A DNA stretch of 64,000 nucleotides from Bacteroidota bacterium (GTDB lineage: Bacteria > Bacteroidota > Bacteroidia > Chitinophagales > Chitinophagaceae). The number at the start of each line of letters is the position of its first letter. Positions within the stretch are counted from its first letter, which is position 1. The notes under the pieces were generated by a model. That model worked only from the letters and a program-made list of their open reading frames with translations, searched no databases and was not told the DNA's origin. The stretch spans positions 87,778-151,777 of the forward strand of contig CANGUG010000005.1 in NCBI GenBank assembly GCA_947457075.1, written 5' to 3'. A program made the position numbers and the translations under genes. This document shows positions 45,511 through 53,209 of this stretch, piece by piece.

Positions 45511-45518
45511 CAAAGCTA
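45511..45518 (-). promoter_or_regulatory. -7 box of porQ, implying leaderless mRNA
   Basis: TAGCTTTG (TAnnTTTG) ends 4 bases upstream of the porQ ATG, so the predicted start site falls within a base or two of the start codon. At 20-base spacing GTTG replaces TTTG. Confidence 0.5.
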
Positions 45519-45575
45519 GGGTTTCAAAATATAATTATCAACTTAATCAGCAAATGGGCTTAATTCATACATTGC

Positions 45576-45622
45576 TGTCAACTTAAATTGGCTTATACTG
45601 TCAATTTAATTAGGCTTATACT
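45576..45622. repeat. Direct repeat of about 23 bp at the lon 3' end
   Basis: Two copies of TGTCAAYTTAAWTWGGCTTATACT (45576-45599 and 45599-45622), 21 of 24 bases identical, with a partial third copy (GGCTTAATTCATAC) on the porQ side. The second copy covers the lon stop codon. Function unknown. Confidence 0.7.
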
Positions 45623-48015
45623 AAGGCCAGCTCTAATACCTGTTGCATATTTTTTACGTAATGAAATGTCACGCCTTTAATAAAGGTCTGGTCAATTTCA
45701 TTAACGTCCTTTTCGTTCTGCCAACAAAGAATTATTTCTTTCATTCCTGCCCTTTTTGCTGCAAGAATTTTTTCCTTAATCCCCCCTACTGGCAGTATCT
45801 GCCCACGCAAAGTAATTTCACCGGTCATTGCCAAATAAGGTTTTACTTTTCTACCTGTAAATGCCGAAGACAAAGCGGTTAACATGGTAACTCCTGCGCT
45901 TGGGCCATCCTTGGGAACGGCTCCTTCTGGCACATGTATATGAATTGATTTGGTATTAAATAAAGCAGGATCTACTCCTATTTTTTTTGCATTTGCTTGT
46001 AAATAAGTCAAGGCGGTTGAAGCACTTTCTTTCATCACATTACCCAAATTACCTGTTAACTTTAATTCTCCTTTTCCTTCAGACAACAATGCCTCTATAA
46101 ATAAAATATCTCCTCCAACATAGGTCCAAGCAAGGCCAACTGCCACCCCTGGCATGTTGACGGTTTTATAAATTTCATTGCTGTAGCGTGGTTGTCCTAA
46201 AATTTTATTCAAATCCAACTTACTCACAGTAGGCTTTACTTTATGCTTATAAGCCAATTCTTTTGCTTGGTAACGCATAATGGAAGCCAATTGACGATCT
46301 AGTTCGCGCACCCCACTTTCCCTTGTATAATCTTCAATGACTTTTTCTAAAACATTGTCTTGAATTTTAAAATTGATTTTATCTAACCCATGCGCTTCTT
46401 TTTGTTTGGGCAACAAATGTCTTTTTGCAATTTCTACTTTTTCCTCCACCGCGTATCCACTCAAGTCAATTATTTCTAGTCGATCTCTTAATGCCGGCTG
46501 AATATGACTAATATCATTAGCAGTTGCAATAAACAAAGTCTTGCTTAAATCATACTCCGACTCTAAGTAATTATCATAAAAACTATTGTTTTGCTCAGGG
46601 TCCAATACTTCTAATAAAGCACTGGAAGGATCTCCTCTATGATCACTGCCTATTTTATCAATTTCATCTAATATCATTACTGGATTAGATGTTTTTACTT
46701 TTCTTAAACTTTGAATAATCCTACCAGGCATTGCCCCAATATAAGTTTTACGATGACCGCGAATTTCACTTTCATCATGCAAGCCCCCTAAGCTTACCCT
46801 TACATACTTCCTGCCAATCGCATGCGCAATTGACTTACCTAAACTGGTTTTCCCAATACCCGGAGGTCCTAAGAAACATAAAATTGGACTTTTCATATCC
46901 CCTTTAATTTTCAAAACCGCCAAGTATTCAAGAATTCTATTTTTTATTTTACCCATGCCATAATGGTCATTGTCCAATACCTTTTTCGCATTTTTTAAAT
47001 CATAGTTGTCATCGGTGTATTCGTCCCAAGGTAAATTCAATATTAAATCTAAATGATTGTACACTACCGAATAATCAGGTGTGGAAGGATGCATTCGCTC
47101 TAATTTCTCTAAACCAGTTTGAAATAATTTTTTTGCATTTTCAGGCCACTTTTTTCCCTCGGCTTTTTTCTTCATATCTGCCACTTCCCTTTCATTAGGA
47201 TCTCCCCCTAATTCATCTTTGATACTTTTGAGCTGTTGCTGCAAAAAATAATCCCTTTGCTGCTTATCAATCTCGGTCCTTGTTTTAGTGGTTACTTTAT
47301 TTTTTAGTTCAACAAATTGTAATTCTTGTTGTAAAAACTGAATCAACTTTTCAGCCCTTAAAGTGATATTATGTTCCTCCAATAAACCTTGCTTTTCAGG
47401 CAATTCAACATTTAAATTAGAGCTTACAAAATTGATTAAGAATAAAGGACTTTCAATATTCTTTAAAATCAAGGCCGCCTCCGATGGAAAATTGGGAGAA
47501 AGTTGTATGATTTGTGTTGCTAGGTCTTTAATGGTAGATAAGTGGGCTTGAAAATTTTGATCTGAAGCTGTAACCACATCTTCCACCAATATTTTAATTT
47601 CAGCTTTAAAAAACGGTTCTTCCTCTTTGACTGCAATTAATTCAAATCGTTTTTTACCTTGAATAATGATGGTAGTGCCTCCATCCTGCATTTTAATCAT
47701 TTTGACGATTTTGGCAACCGTACCCACCTCACAAAGATCAGCTGGACTGGGATCCTCAATATTTCCATTTTTTTGGGCAACCACCCCAATTAACTTGTCA
47801 GCATTGTAGGCCGCTTTCACTGCCTGAATACTTTTGTCTCTTCCCACTGTAATGGGCAAAACCACTCCAGGGAAAAGTACCGTATTTTTTAATGGCAGGA
47901 TGGGCAATAAGTCAGGTATTTCTAAGGCTGGCTCATTCTCGACATCCTGTTCGTTAAATGAAAAAATTGGTATAAAATCATTTTCTTCCTCGGGTTTCAA
48001 TAAAAAATTATTCAC
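45616..48015 (-). CDS. lon: ATP-dependent protease Lon
   Basis: A 799-residue cytoplasmic AAA+ protease. The N-terminal substrate domain ([18 protein letters not shown]) is followed by the coiled coil, the ATPase with Walker [10 protein letters not shown] and sensor region, and the C-terminal Lon protease domain with the Ser706/Lys749 dyad ([14 protein letters not shown]). The start is GTG at 48015: the frame meets a TAA three codons upstream and no ATG occurs nearby. It is monocistronic; upstream bases show no clear heat-shock promoter. It degrades misfolded and regulatory proteins. Confidence 0.97.
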   Translation of the reverse strand: MNNFLLKPEEENDFIPIFSFNEQDVENEPALEIPDLLPILPLKNTVLFPGVVLPITVGRDKSIQAVKAAYNADKLIGVVAQKNGNIEDPSPADLCEVGTVAKIVKMIKMQDGGTTIIIQGKKRFELIAVKEEEPFFKAEIKILVEDVVTASDQNFQAHLSTIKDLATQIIQLSPNFPSEAALILKNIESPLFLINFVSSNLNVELPEKQGLLEEHNITLRAEKLIQFLQQELQFVELKNKVTTKTRTEIDKQQRDYFLQQQLKSIKDELGGDPNEREVADMKKKAEGKKWPENAKKLFQTGLEKLERMHPSTPDYSVVYNHLDLILNLPWDEYTDDNYDLKNAKKVLDNDHYGMGKIKNRILEYLAVLKIKGDMKSPILCFLGPPGIGKTSLGKSIAHAIGRKYVRVSLGGLHDESEIRGHRKTYIGAMPGRIIQSLRKVKTSNPVMILDEIDKIGSDHRGDPSSALLEVLDPEQNNSFYDNYLESEYDLSKTLFIATANDISHIQPALRDRLEIIDLSGYAVEEKVEIAKRHLLPKQKEAHGLDKINFKIQDNVLEKVIEDYTRESGVRELDRQLASIMRYQAKELAYKHKVKPTVSKLDLNKILGQPRYSNEIYKTVNMPGVAVGLAWTYVGGDILFIEALLSEGKGELKLTGNLGNVMKESASTALTYLQANAKKIGVDPALFNTKSIHIHVPEGAVPKDGPSAGVTMLTALSSAFTGRKVKPYLAMTGEITLRGQILPVGGIKEKILAAKRAGMKEIILCWQNEKDVNEIDQTFIKGVTFHYVKNMQQVLELALV

Positions 48016-48150
48016 TAGGTATTATTTTAAAAGTCAAATTGACACAGGCCAATCACCAATATTCAATTGATCAGCTATTATCAAGTATGCAATATTGGTG
48101 CCAAAATGGGAATAGAATGGTACAAAATTAAAATTTTAGGCAAAAAAAAA

Positions 48151-48187
48151 TCCCTTCGCTATACGAAGGGACCTTCTTGCAAGAAGT
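48151..48187 (-). terminator. Terminator of the small repeat lipoprotein gene
   Basis: Stem TCCCTTCG/CGAAGGGA with a 5-base loop (48151-48171), followed on the minus strand by a run of nine T. A second short palindrome CTTCTTGCAAGAAG (48174-48187) lies between it and the gene. Confidence 0.85.
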
Positions 48188-48209
48188 TTTATACTTCTAT
48201 TGACTACGA

Positions 48210-48389
48210 CTACTTCTTAGCAGCAGTATCTACAGCTTTAGCAGCAGTATCTACAGCTTTAGCAGCAGTATCTACAGTTGCAGCAGCAGTATCTACAGTT
48301 GCAGCAGCAGTGTCAGTCTTAGCTTCAGTTGAAGCACCACCACATGCAGCTAATGCAGCGATAGCGAAAATTGCGAATACTTTTTTCAT
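48210..48389 (-). CDS. Small alanine-rich heptad-repeat lipoprotein
   Basis: A 59-residue exported protein: signal peptide MKKVFAIFAIAALAA with Cys16 (LAAC lipobox), giving a 44-residue mature lipoprotein. After a linker come seven-residue repeats DTAAATV (x2), DTAAKAV (x2) and a final DTAAKK. The design (tiny lipid-anchored heptad helix ending in Lys-Lys) recalls Braun's lipoprotein Lpp, but sequence homology cannot be claimed. It starts at ATG 48389; a TTG at 48395 in frame is ignored. A promoter box lies at 48426-48433 and a strong terminator follows, so it is its own transcript. Confidence 0.75.
   Translation of the reverse strand: MKKVFAIFAIAALAACGGASTEAKTDTAAATVDTAAATVDTAAKAVDTAAKAVDTAAKK
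48215..48313. repeat. 21-bp tandem repeats within the lipoprotein gene
   Basis: Unit length 21 bp (7 codons), about 4.7 copies. Two neighbouring units are almost identical (GATACTGCTGCTAAAGCTGTA on the coding strand) and two share the CAACTGTA variant, pointing to recent unit duplication. Confidence 0.9.
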
Positions 48390-48425
48390 TTTCAAGGTTT
48401 TAAGTTTGGTATAAAAATACGTTTG

Positions 48426-48433
48426 CGAAGATA
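48426..48433 (-). promoter_or_regulatory. Putative -7 box of the repeat lipoprotein gene
   Basis: TATCTTCG, one mismatch to TAnnTTTG, 36 bases upstream of the ATG at 48389. Confidence 0.4.
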
Positions 48434-48502
48434 TATACTAGATTCTAAATATCCAAATATTAACAATATTTTTTTTCATAATATGCCAAAATCGATCAAA
48501 TT

Positions 48503-49855
48503 CTACTTTTTTCTGAAGTAAATACGTATCGGAACCCCTGTAAATTTGAAATTTGCCCTTACCTGGTTCTCTAAATAATTACGGTAAGGTGTTTTAATAT
48601 CATCAGGGAAATTGGTGAAAAAGGCAAAACTAGGCACCCTGGTTGGCAATTGTTGGACAAATTTAATTTTAATCACATGTCCCCTTACCACCGGCGCCTG
48701 GTAATTTCCTATTGCCTTGAGCATCACTTCGTTAAGCTTAGAAGTCGCAATTTTACGGTGCTTATTGTCAAATACATCTAAAGCAATTTCAATGGCTTTG
48801 AAAATTCTTGTTTTTTCAACAGCCGAGATAAATAAGATAGGCACATCGGTAAAAGGTGCCAGTTTGTCTCTCAACACTTTTTCATAGTCTCTGGCTGTAT
48901 TGGTTTCTTTGACAATCAAATCCCATTTATTCACTAAAAAAACGATCCCCTTCCCTTTTTTTGCAGCCAGGCTGAATATGCTTAGGTCTTGAGCAGTAAT
49001 CCCTTTTACAGCATCAATGACCATTAAACATACATCTGCTTCATCCATTGCTTTAATGGCTCTGATTACAGAATAAAACTCTAAATCGTCCTTTTCCTTA
49101 TTCTTTCTTCTAATTCCGGCAGTATCAATTAAAATAAATTCCTTTTGGAACATATTATAATGCGTATGAATGGTATCGCGGGTTGTGCCTGCAATATCAC
49201 TCACAATAGTACGATCCTGGCCAATCATGGCATTTAATAAACTAGACTTTCCCACATTGGGTTGACCAATGATGGCAATTTTAGGCACAGCAGGTGCTTC
49301 CTCAGGTTCTTCCCCTTCTGGTAATTCAGCTGCATTTGCAATGGCTTTTCTATTTGGCTCCTCCTTCATATCGGCAGTAACTGCATCCAATAATTCACCA
49401 GTACCACTTCCTGAAATGGCACTTACAAAATAATTGTGCTCAAAGCCCATACCATAAAATTCTGTTGCCTCTAATGCCCTATTTGAATTGTCCACTTTAT
49501 TCACACAAACATAAACGGGCTTGGTAGTTCTTCTTAATAAATCGGCCATGGCAGCATCCAAGTCGGTCATACCCACTGCAGCATCTACCATGAAAATCAT
49601 GGCATTGGCTTCCTCAATTGCAATCCGAACCTGTTTGCGGATTTCAGTCTCAAACATATCCTTTGAATCTGGCACAAATCCCCCCGTATCAATTACATTA
49701 AAATGTTTACCCGACCATTCGGTCTCGCCATATTGACGATCTCTTGTCACCCCGCTAATATCATCCACAATGGCCTTACGCTCTTCTAACAAGCGATTAA
49801 ATAAGGTACTCTTGCCAACATTGGGCCTTCCTACTATTGCAACTGTATAACTCAT
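48503..49855 (-). CDS. der: Ribosome-assembly GTPase Der (EngA)
   Basis: A 450-residue protein with two GTPase domains and a C-terminal KH-like domain. G1 motifs are GRPNVGKS near residue 8 and GQPNVGKS near residue 195, with NKVD and NKWD as G4 motifs. Der acts in late 50S subunit assembly. Between the two domains is an acidic linker (PEGEEPEEAP) typical of the family. It lies 80 bases downstream of era on the same strand, so the two GTPases for the large and small subunits are paired. Confidence 0.96.
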   Translation of the reverse strand: MSYTVAIVGRPNVGKSTLFNRLLEERKAIVDDISGVTRDRQYGETEWSGKHFNVIDTGGFVPDSKDMFETEIRKQVRIAIEEANAMIFMVDAAVGMTDLDAAMADLLRRTTKPVYVCVNKVDNSNRALEATEFYGMGFEHNYFVSAISGSGTGELLDAVTADMKEEPNRKAIANAAELPEGEEPEEAPAVPKIAIIGQPNVGKSSLLNAMIGQDRTIVSDIAGTTRDTIHTHYNMFQKEFILIDTAGIRRKNKEKDDLEFYSVIRAIKAMDEADVCLMVIDAVKGITAQDLSIFSLAAKKGKGIVFLVNKWDLIVKETNTARDYEKVLRDKLAPFTDVPILFISAVEKTRIFKAIEIALDVFDNKHRKIATSKLNEVMLKAIGNYQAPVVRGHVIKIKFVQQLPTRVPSFAFFTNFPDDIKTPYRNYLENQVRANFKFTGVPIRIYFRKK

Positions 49856-49935
49856 AATAATTCAATTTAATATTTAAATATACATTATTAATTATTTGAT
49901 AATCAATAATTTAATAAAATATATAAATCCTTTGT

Positions 49936-50811
49936 CTATTGATATCCAAACTCTTTTAATTTAGTGTCATTATCCCTCCATTTGGGTTTCACTTTCACAA
50001 ACAATTCCAAATACACTTTGGATCCTATAAAATCCTCAATATCCTTTCTGGCTAAACTGCCAATTTCTTTAATCATTTTACCCCCCTGTCCTATGATAAT
50101 TGACTTTTGACTTTCTCTATTTACAATAATATCTGCCTGAATCTTTACCAATAACGGTTGCTCCTTAAAGGAATTAACTAAAACTGCTGTATGGTAAGGT
50201 ATCTCCTCTCCGAACAACTGATAAATCTTCTCCCTTATAATTTCACTAACAAAGAACTTTGTTGGCATATCACTCAAATCCTCCTGATCAAAGAAGGGAT
50301 GCCCCCCATCTGGAATTAATTCTAAAATAACTTTCAATAACCTATCTATATCACTGATATTCAATGCACTAATAGAAATTATTTTTGTACAATAGGGCTT
50401 TGCACTAAAGTAGGCATTGGCCTCTTTTACCCGTCCCCCCACTGCTAAATCGGACTTATTCATCACTACTATACAAGGCACTTTTAATTTCAGGGCCGTA
50501 AACATAGCGTCTATTTCGTCAAAATCATCCCTAACATCCACCATCAACAACCCCAAATCTGCGTCCTCTAAAGCCGACTTCACTGCCCCCATCATTTTTT
50601 CATGAAGCTTGTATTTGGGATCAATAATACCAGGGGTATCGGAAAAAATAATTTGATACGCATCAGGCTTATTTAAAAAGGCTTTAATGCGGTGCCTAGT
50701 GGTTTGTACTTTGGAGGAGACAATAGCCATTTTTTCACCCATAATAGCGTTCAGCAAAGTGCTCTTTCCTGCGTTTGGCTTTCCAAATATGTTTACAAAC
50801 CCTACTTTCAT
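49936..50811 (-). CDS. era: GTPase Era
   Basis: A 291-residue GTPase: G1 motif GKPNAGKS, G3 DTPG, G4 NKSD, and a C-terminal KH domain with GQGGKMIKEIGSLARKDIEDF that binds the 3' end of 16S rRNA during 30S maturation. Start ATG 50811. It lies between the initiator tRNA gene (with its terminator in between) and der. Confidence 0.96.
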   Translation of the reverse strand: MKVGFVNIFGKPNAGKSTLLNAIMGEKMAIVSSKVQTTRHRIKAFLNKPDAYQIIFSDTPGIIDPKYKLHEKMMGAVKSALEDADLGLLMVDVRDDFDEIDAMFTALKLKVPCIVVMNKSDLAVGGRVKEANAYFSAKPYCTKIISISALNISDIDRLLKVILELIPDGGHPFFDQEDLSDMPTKFFVSEIIREKIYQLFGEEIPYHTAVLVNSFKEQPLLVKIQADIIVNRESQKSIIIGQGGKMIKEIGSLARKDIEDFIGSKVYLELFVKVKPKWRDNDTKLKEFGYQ

Positions 50812-50848
50812 GATATCAATATATTGCCCAAAGTTAGTACAAAAAAAA

Positions 50849-50878
50849 TCCGCTCTCGACTTGAATCGGGAGCGGGTT
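50849..50878 (-). terminator. Terminator of the initiator tRNA
   Basis: Stem CCGCTC-CGA/TCG-GAGCGG (one G-T pair) with a 6-base loop and an 8-T run on the minus strand, directly after the tRNA. Confidence 0.85.
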
Positions 50879-50884
50879 ATGTTG

Positions 50885-50956
<72 letters not shown>

Positions 50957-50968
50957 ATGTTTGGACGG

Positions 50969-51000
50969 CAAAGATAGTTCAATATTGCTTCTTAAACAAA
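50969..51000 (-). promoter_or_regulatory. Consensus promoter of the initiator tRNA
   Basis: TTTG (50997-51000), 20-base spacer, TATCTTTG (50969-50976): a perfect match to the Bacteroidota vegetative promoter TTTG-N19-21-TAnnTTTG. The start of the mature tRNA is 12 bases downstream. Confidence 0.85.
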
Positions 51001-51204
51001 AGTTTATACTAGTTAAATTAAAACAAGCGCAGAAAAGGGAAATAAAGGGTTATGGAGGGTTTCTTTAGGTCACTATCAAGTACAGTACAGTTAAAATCTA
51101 CGCTTCCGTCTTAAAGCCCAACCTTTCTCCCCTATATATAAACATCAATTAACCAAAGTGGGTTAAGCTTCTTTAATCGTTCAATTTGGGTGGGGTCATG
51201 AAAA
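51001..51204. other. Non-coding gap between the tRNA promoter and ctlX
   Basis: About 200 bases with no convincing ORF, RNA fold or repeat. A weak GGGTTAAGCTTC... stretch near 51160 is not a clear terminator for ctlX. Confidence 0.6.
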
Positions 51205-52122
51205 TTAATTGGATGACAAAGCTGTATTATTTTTTAAATATATCTCAGCCATCATACAGCGTGCGCTTCCACCTCCTAAGGCTTCAATGGTTGGAATAGC
51301 GATGGGAATGAGGGGATTGTATTTTTCTAAGCTTTTTAGCTGTGTTGCATTTAGCGAAGTATAGGCTTGCTCAGAGAGAATTAAATATGGTTTTTCAGCC
51401 AGGTCGAATACTTGTAACATATTACCAGCAAAATGATTTAGTTGATCTTGGCTAATGACAATGACTTCTTTATGCGTTTGTAAAAAGCTATCTAGTAGCA
51501 TTTGTTTTTCTTGCTCATTGGGAATACTCTCTAAACAAATTACCACAAATTGAGTGCCCATACACATCATTACATTGGTATGATAAATGGGTTGGGATTT
51601 AATATCTACTGCTTTAAAACCAAATGGCTTAAACTGCATTTTATCGCACCAAAAGGCAAAAGCCTCTTTATCCAATCTTTCAGACAAACAACCATAAGCT
51701 ATTTTATGTTGGTGATCTAGCACCATACTTCCCGTGCCTTCGAGAAATTTCCCTTCTTTTTCAAAATGAGTTAAATCAAATACATTTTTAATTGTAAAAT
51801 TGGAATGTAAAAATTCTATCACCGTTGATTTTCTTTCTGCTCTTCTATTTTCTGCGAACATGGGATACAAGCAAATGGTTCCATCAGCATGGGTTGAAAT
51901 CCAATTATTGGGAAAAATAGCATCTGGGGTTGAAGGGTATTGCGTGTCTTGAACCACTTTGACCTTAATTTGATGAGCACGCAATTGCTCCACCATAGCA
52001 TCAAATTCAGCAATGGCTAATTCATTGGCATTTTCAATAGTGATATTCGATTGAAAAAAATTATTCGAAGCTGTTTGCTGATTAAAATAAAATTGATACG
52101 GTCGAACCATTAAAATTTCCAT
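51205..52122 (-). CDS. ctlX: CtlX-like amidinotransferase/arginine deiminase family protein
   Basis: A 305-residue protein of the guanidino-group-modifying superfamily. The substrate loop DAIFPNNWISTH near residue 68, EGTGSMVLDH, the His in IYHTNVMM and the nucleophilic Cys in GGGSARCMMAE near the C-terminus are all conserved. Relatives called citrulline utilisation hydrolase CtlX are annotated widely in Bacteroidota; the true substrate here (citrulline, arginine or a methylated form) is not established. It is a single gene. Confidence 0.88.
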   Translation of the reverse strand: MEILMVRPYQFYFNQQTASNNFFQSNITIENANELAIAEFDAMVEQLRAHQIKVKVVQDTQYPSTPDAIFPNNWISTHADGTICLYPMFAENRRAERKSTVIEFLHSNFTIKNVFDLTHFEKEGKFLEGTGSMVLDHQHKIAYGCLSERLDKEAFAFWCDKMQFKPFGFKAVDIKSQPIYHTNVMMCMGTQFVVICLESIPNEQEKQMLLDSFLQTHKEVIVISQDQLNHFAGNMLQVFDLAEKPYLILSEQAYTSLNATQLKSLEKYNPLIPIAIPTIEALGGGSARCMMAEIYLKNNTALSSN

Positions 52123-52139
52123 ATCCTATTTTTGTTAAA

Positions 52140-52179
52140 AATAAATGATTATTCAATTACTATCGAATAATCATTTATT
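52140..52179 (-). terminator. Hairpin after the GIN-domain gene
   Basis: A perfect 15-bp stem AATAAATGATTATTC/GAATAATCATTTATT with a 10-base loop; the minus strand then reads TTTTTAAC. A T-poor end makes it a moderate terminator for the gene at 52200. Confidence 0.65.
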
Positions 52180-52199
52180 TTCGAATCAGCCCAATTTAA

Positions 52200-52982
52200 T
52201 TAGTCTCTATGTTTAATGGTAGAAGCGCCCGAGCTATTCATTTCTTTAATGACTGCAGCTCCCTTGTAATTGATACTGCTGGCACCAGTCGCATGTACCT
52301 TTAAAAGTTCAGTTACATGAATATTTACCGAACTAGCCCCAGAAGCATCTACAATTGCACCCTTGGTAATTAAGTTGTACAATTTAACACTGCTCGCGCC
52401 AGACACCACCACCGATAAGTCATTTACATTGCCCGCTAATTCAACCACACTTGCGCCAGAGGCTTCAGATATGAATGTACTTGCTGTTAATTGTCCTTTA
52501 TAATTAGAAGCACCTGAAACATTCAATTGCATATTTTGCGTTTCAATATCCCCTTTTAAATCACTTGCTCCAGACAATTTGATATTGAGCTTTGGTGCAG
52601 TTATTTTGGAAACTAAACGGACATTTGTTGCACCAGAAGCAGTCAATGCGGTTAATTCCTTTACACTTACATAAACTTTCAATTTATAATTTCCCCATTT
52701 ATTCCAATTTTTCCACCCCATCTTATCTACTGTTTTGATAACTAAAGTGCCATTTTCAACTGTGGTTTGAACCAAATCTCTAATTTCATCAGTTGCTGCA
52801 CTCACTGCAATTTGATTGGTTTCACCTTGTGTAAGGTATAAATCAATAGCATTAGATACCCTAATTGCTGTAAAATCTCCAACTTTTCTTTCGGCTGCAT
52901 TATTGTCATAAATCAACGAAGATTTTTGCGCATGGGCAGCAATTGTAACCAATAAAACCAGGGATAGTATAATTTTTTTCAT
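52200..52982 (-). CDS. Secreted GIN-domain (DUF2807) protein
   Basis: A 260-residue secreted protein with a signal peptide ending near AHAQK. After FTAIRVSNAIDLYLTQG, the family's first strand, it contains eight rungs marked by SGA(S/T) repeats (TASGATNV, LSGASDL, VSGASNY, SEASGASV, VSGASSV, DASGASSV, HATGASSI, NSSGAST) about 18-20 residues apart. This fits a right-handed beta-helix, as in head GIN-domain proteins, which are called putative autotransporter adhesins without proof. Likely cell-surface or periplasmic; role unknown. Confidence 0.88.
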   Translation of the reverse strand: MKKIILSLVLLVTIAAHAQKSSLIYDNNAAERKVGDFTAIRVSNAIDLYLTQGETNQIAVSAATDEIRDLVQTTVENGTLVIKTVDKMGWKNWNKWGNYKLKVYVSVKELTALTASGATNVRLVSKITAPKLNIKLSGASDLKGDIETQNMQLNVSGASNYKGQLTASTFISEASGASVVELAGNVNDLSVVVSGASSVKLYNLITKGAIVDASGASSVNIHVTELLKVHATGASSINYKGAAVIKEMNSSGASTIKHRD

Positions 52983-53065
52983 GGGATGGTGTTTATATAC
53001 CGTAAAACGTAACTGAGGGATTAAAGTTACAGTTGGTTATTTAAAATATCCATATTAATTTTGCC

Positions 53066-53145
53066 CCGTCCTCGGGGTGCTGTAAAAAGCTGAGATAAAA
53101 CCCGTTGAACCTGAACAGGGTAATTCCTGCGAAGGGAAGGTACCG
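53066..53145 (+). promoter_or_regulatory. TPP (THI-box) riboswitch
   Basis: Contains the conserved core CGGGGTGC...GCTGAGAT...ACCCGTTGAACCTGAACAGGGTAAT in pieces, ending GCGAAGGGAA, the standard thiamine-pyrophosphate aptamer with a very short P3 arm. It lies about 65 bases upstream of the TonB receptor ATG. A short GCAG-CTTTTCTGC hairpin follows, but without a T-run, so control is probably at translation start rather than by termination. Confidence 0.95.
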
Positions 53146-53209
53146 CAGCTTTTCTGCACTTCTCATAGCTTATTATTCCTGTTCCCATTGTTAAAATTAA
53201 ACATAAGTT

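Noticed and set aside
48067..48414. Plus-strand 115-residue Ala/Val-rich ORF
   Set aside because: Antisense shadow of the 21-bp repeat in the lipoprotein gene, which has the signal peptide, lipobox, promoter and terminator on the minus strand.
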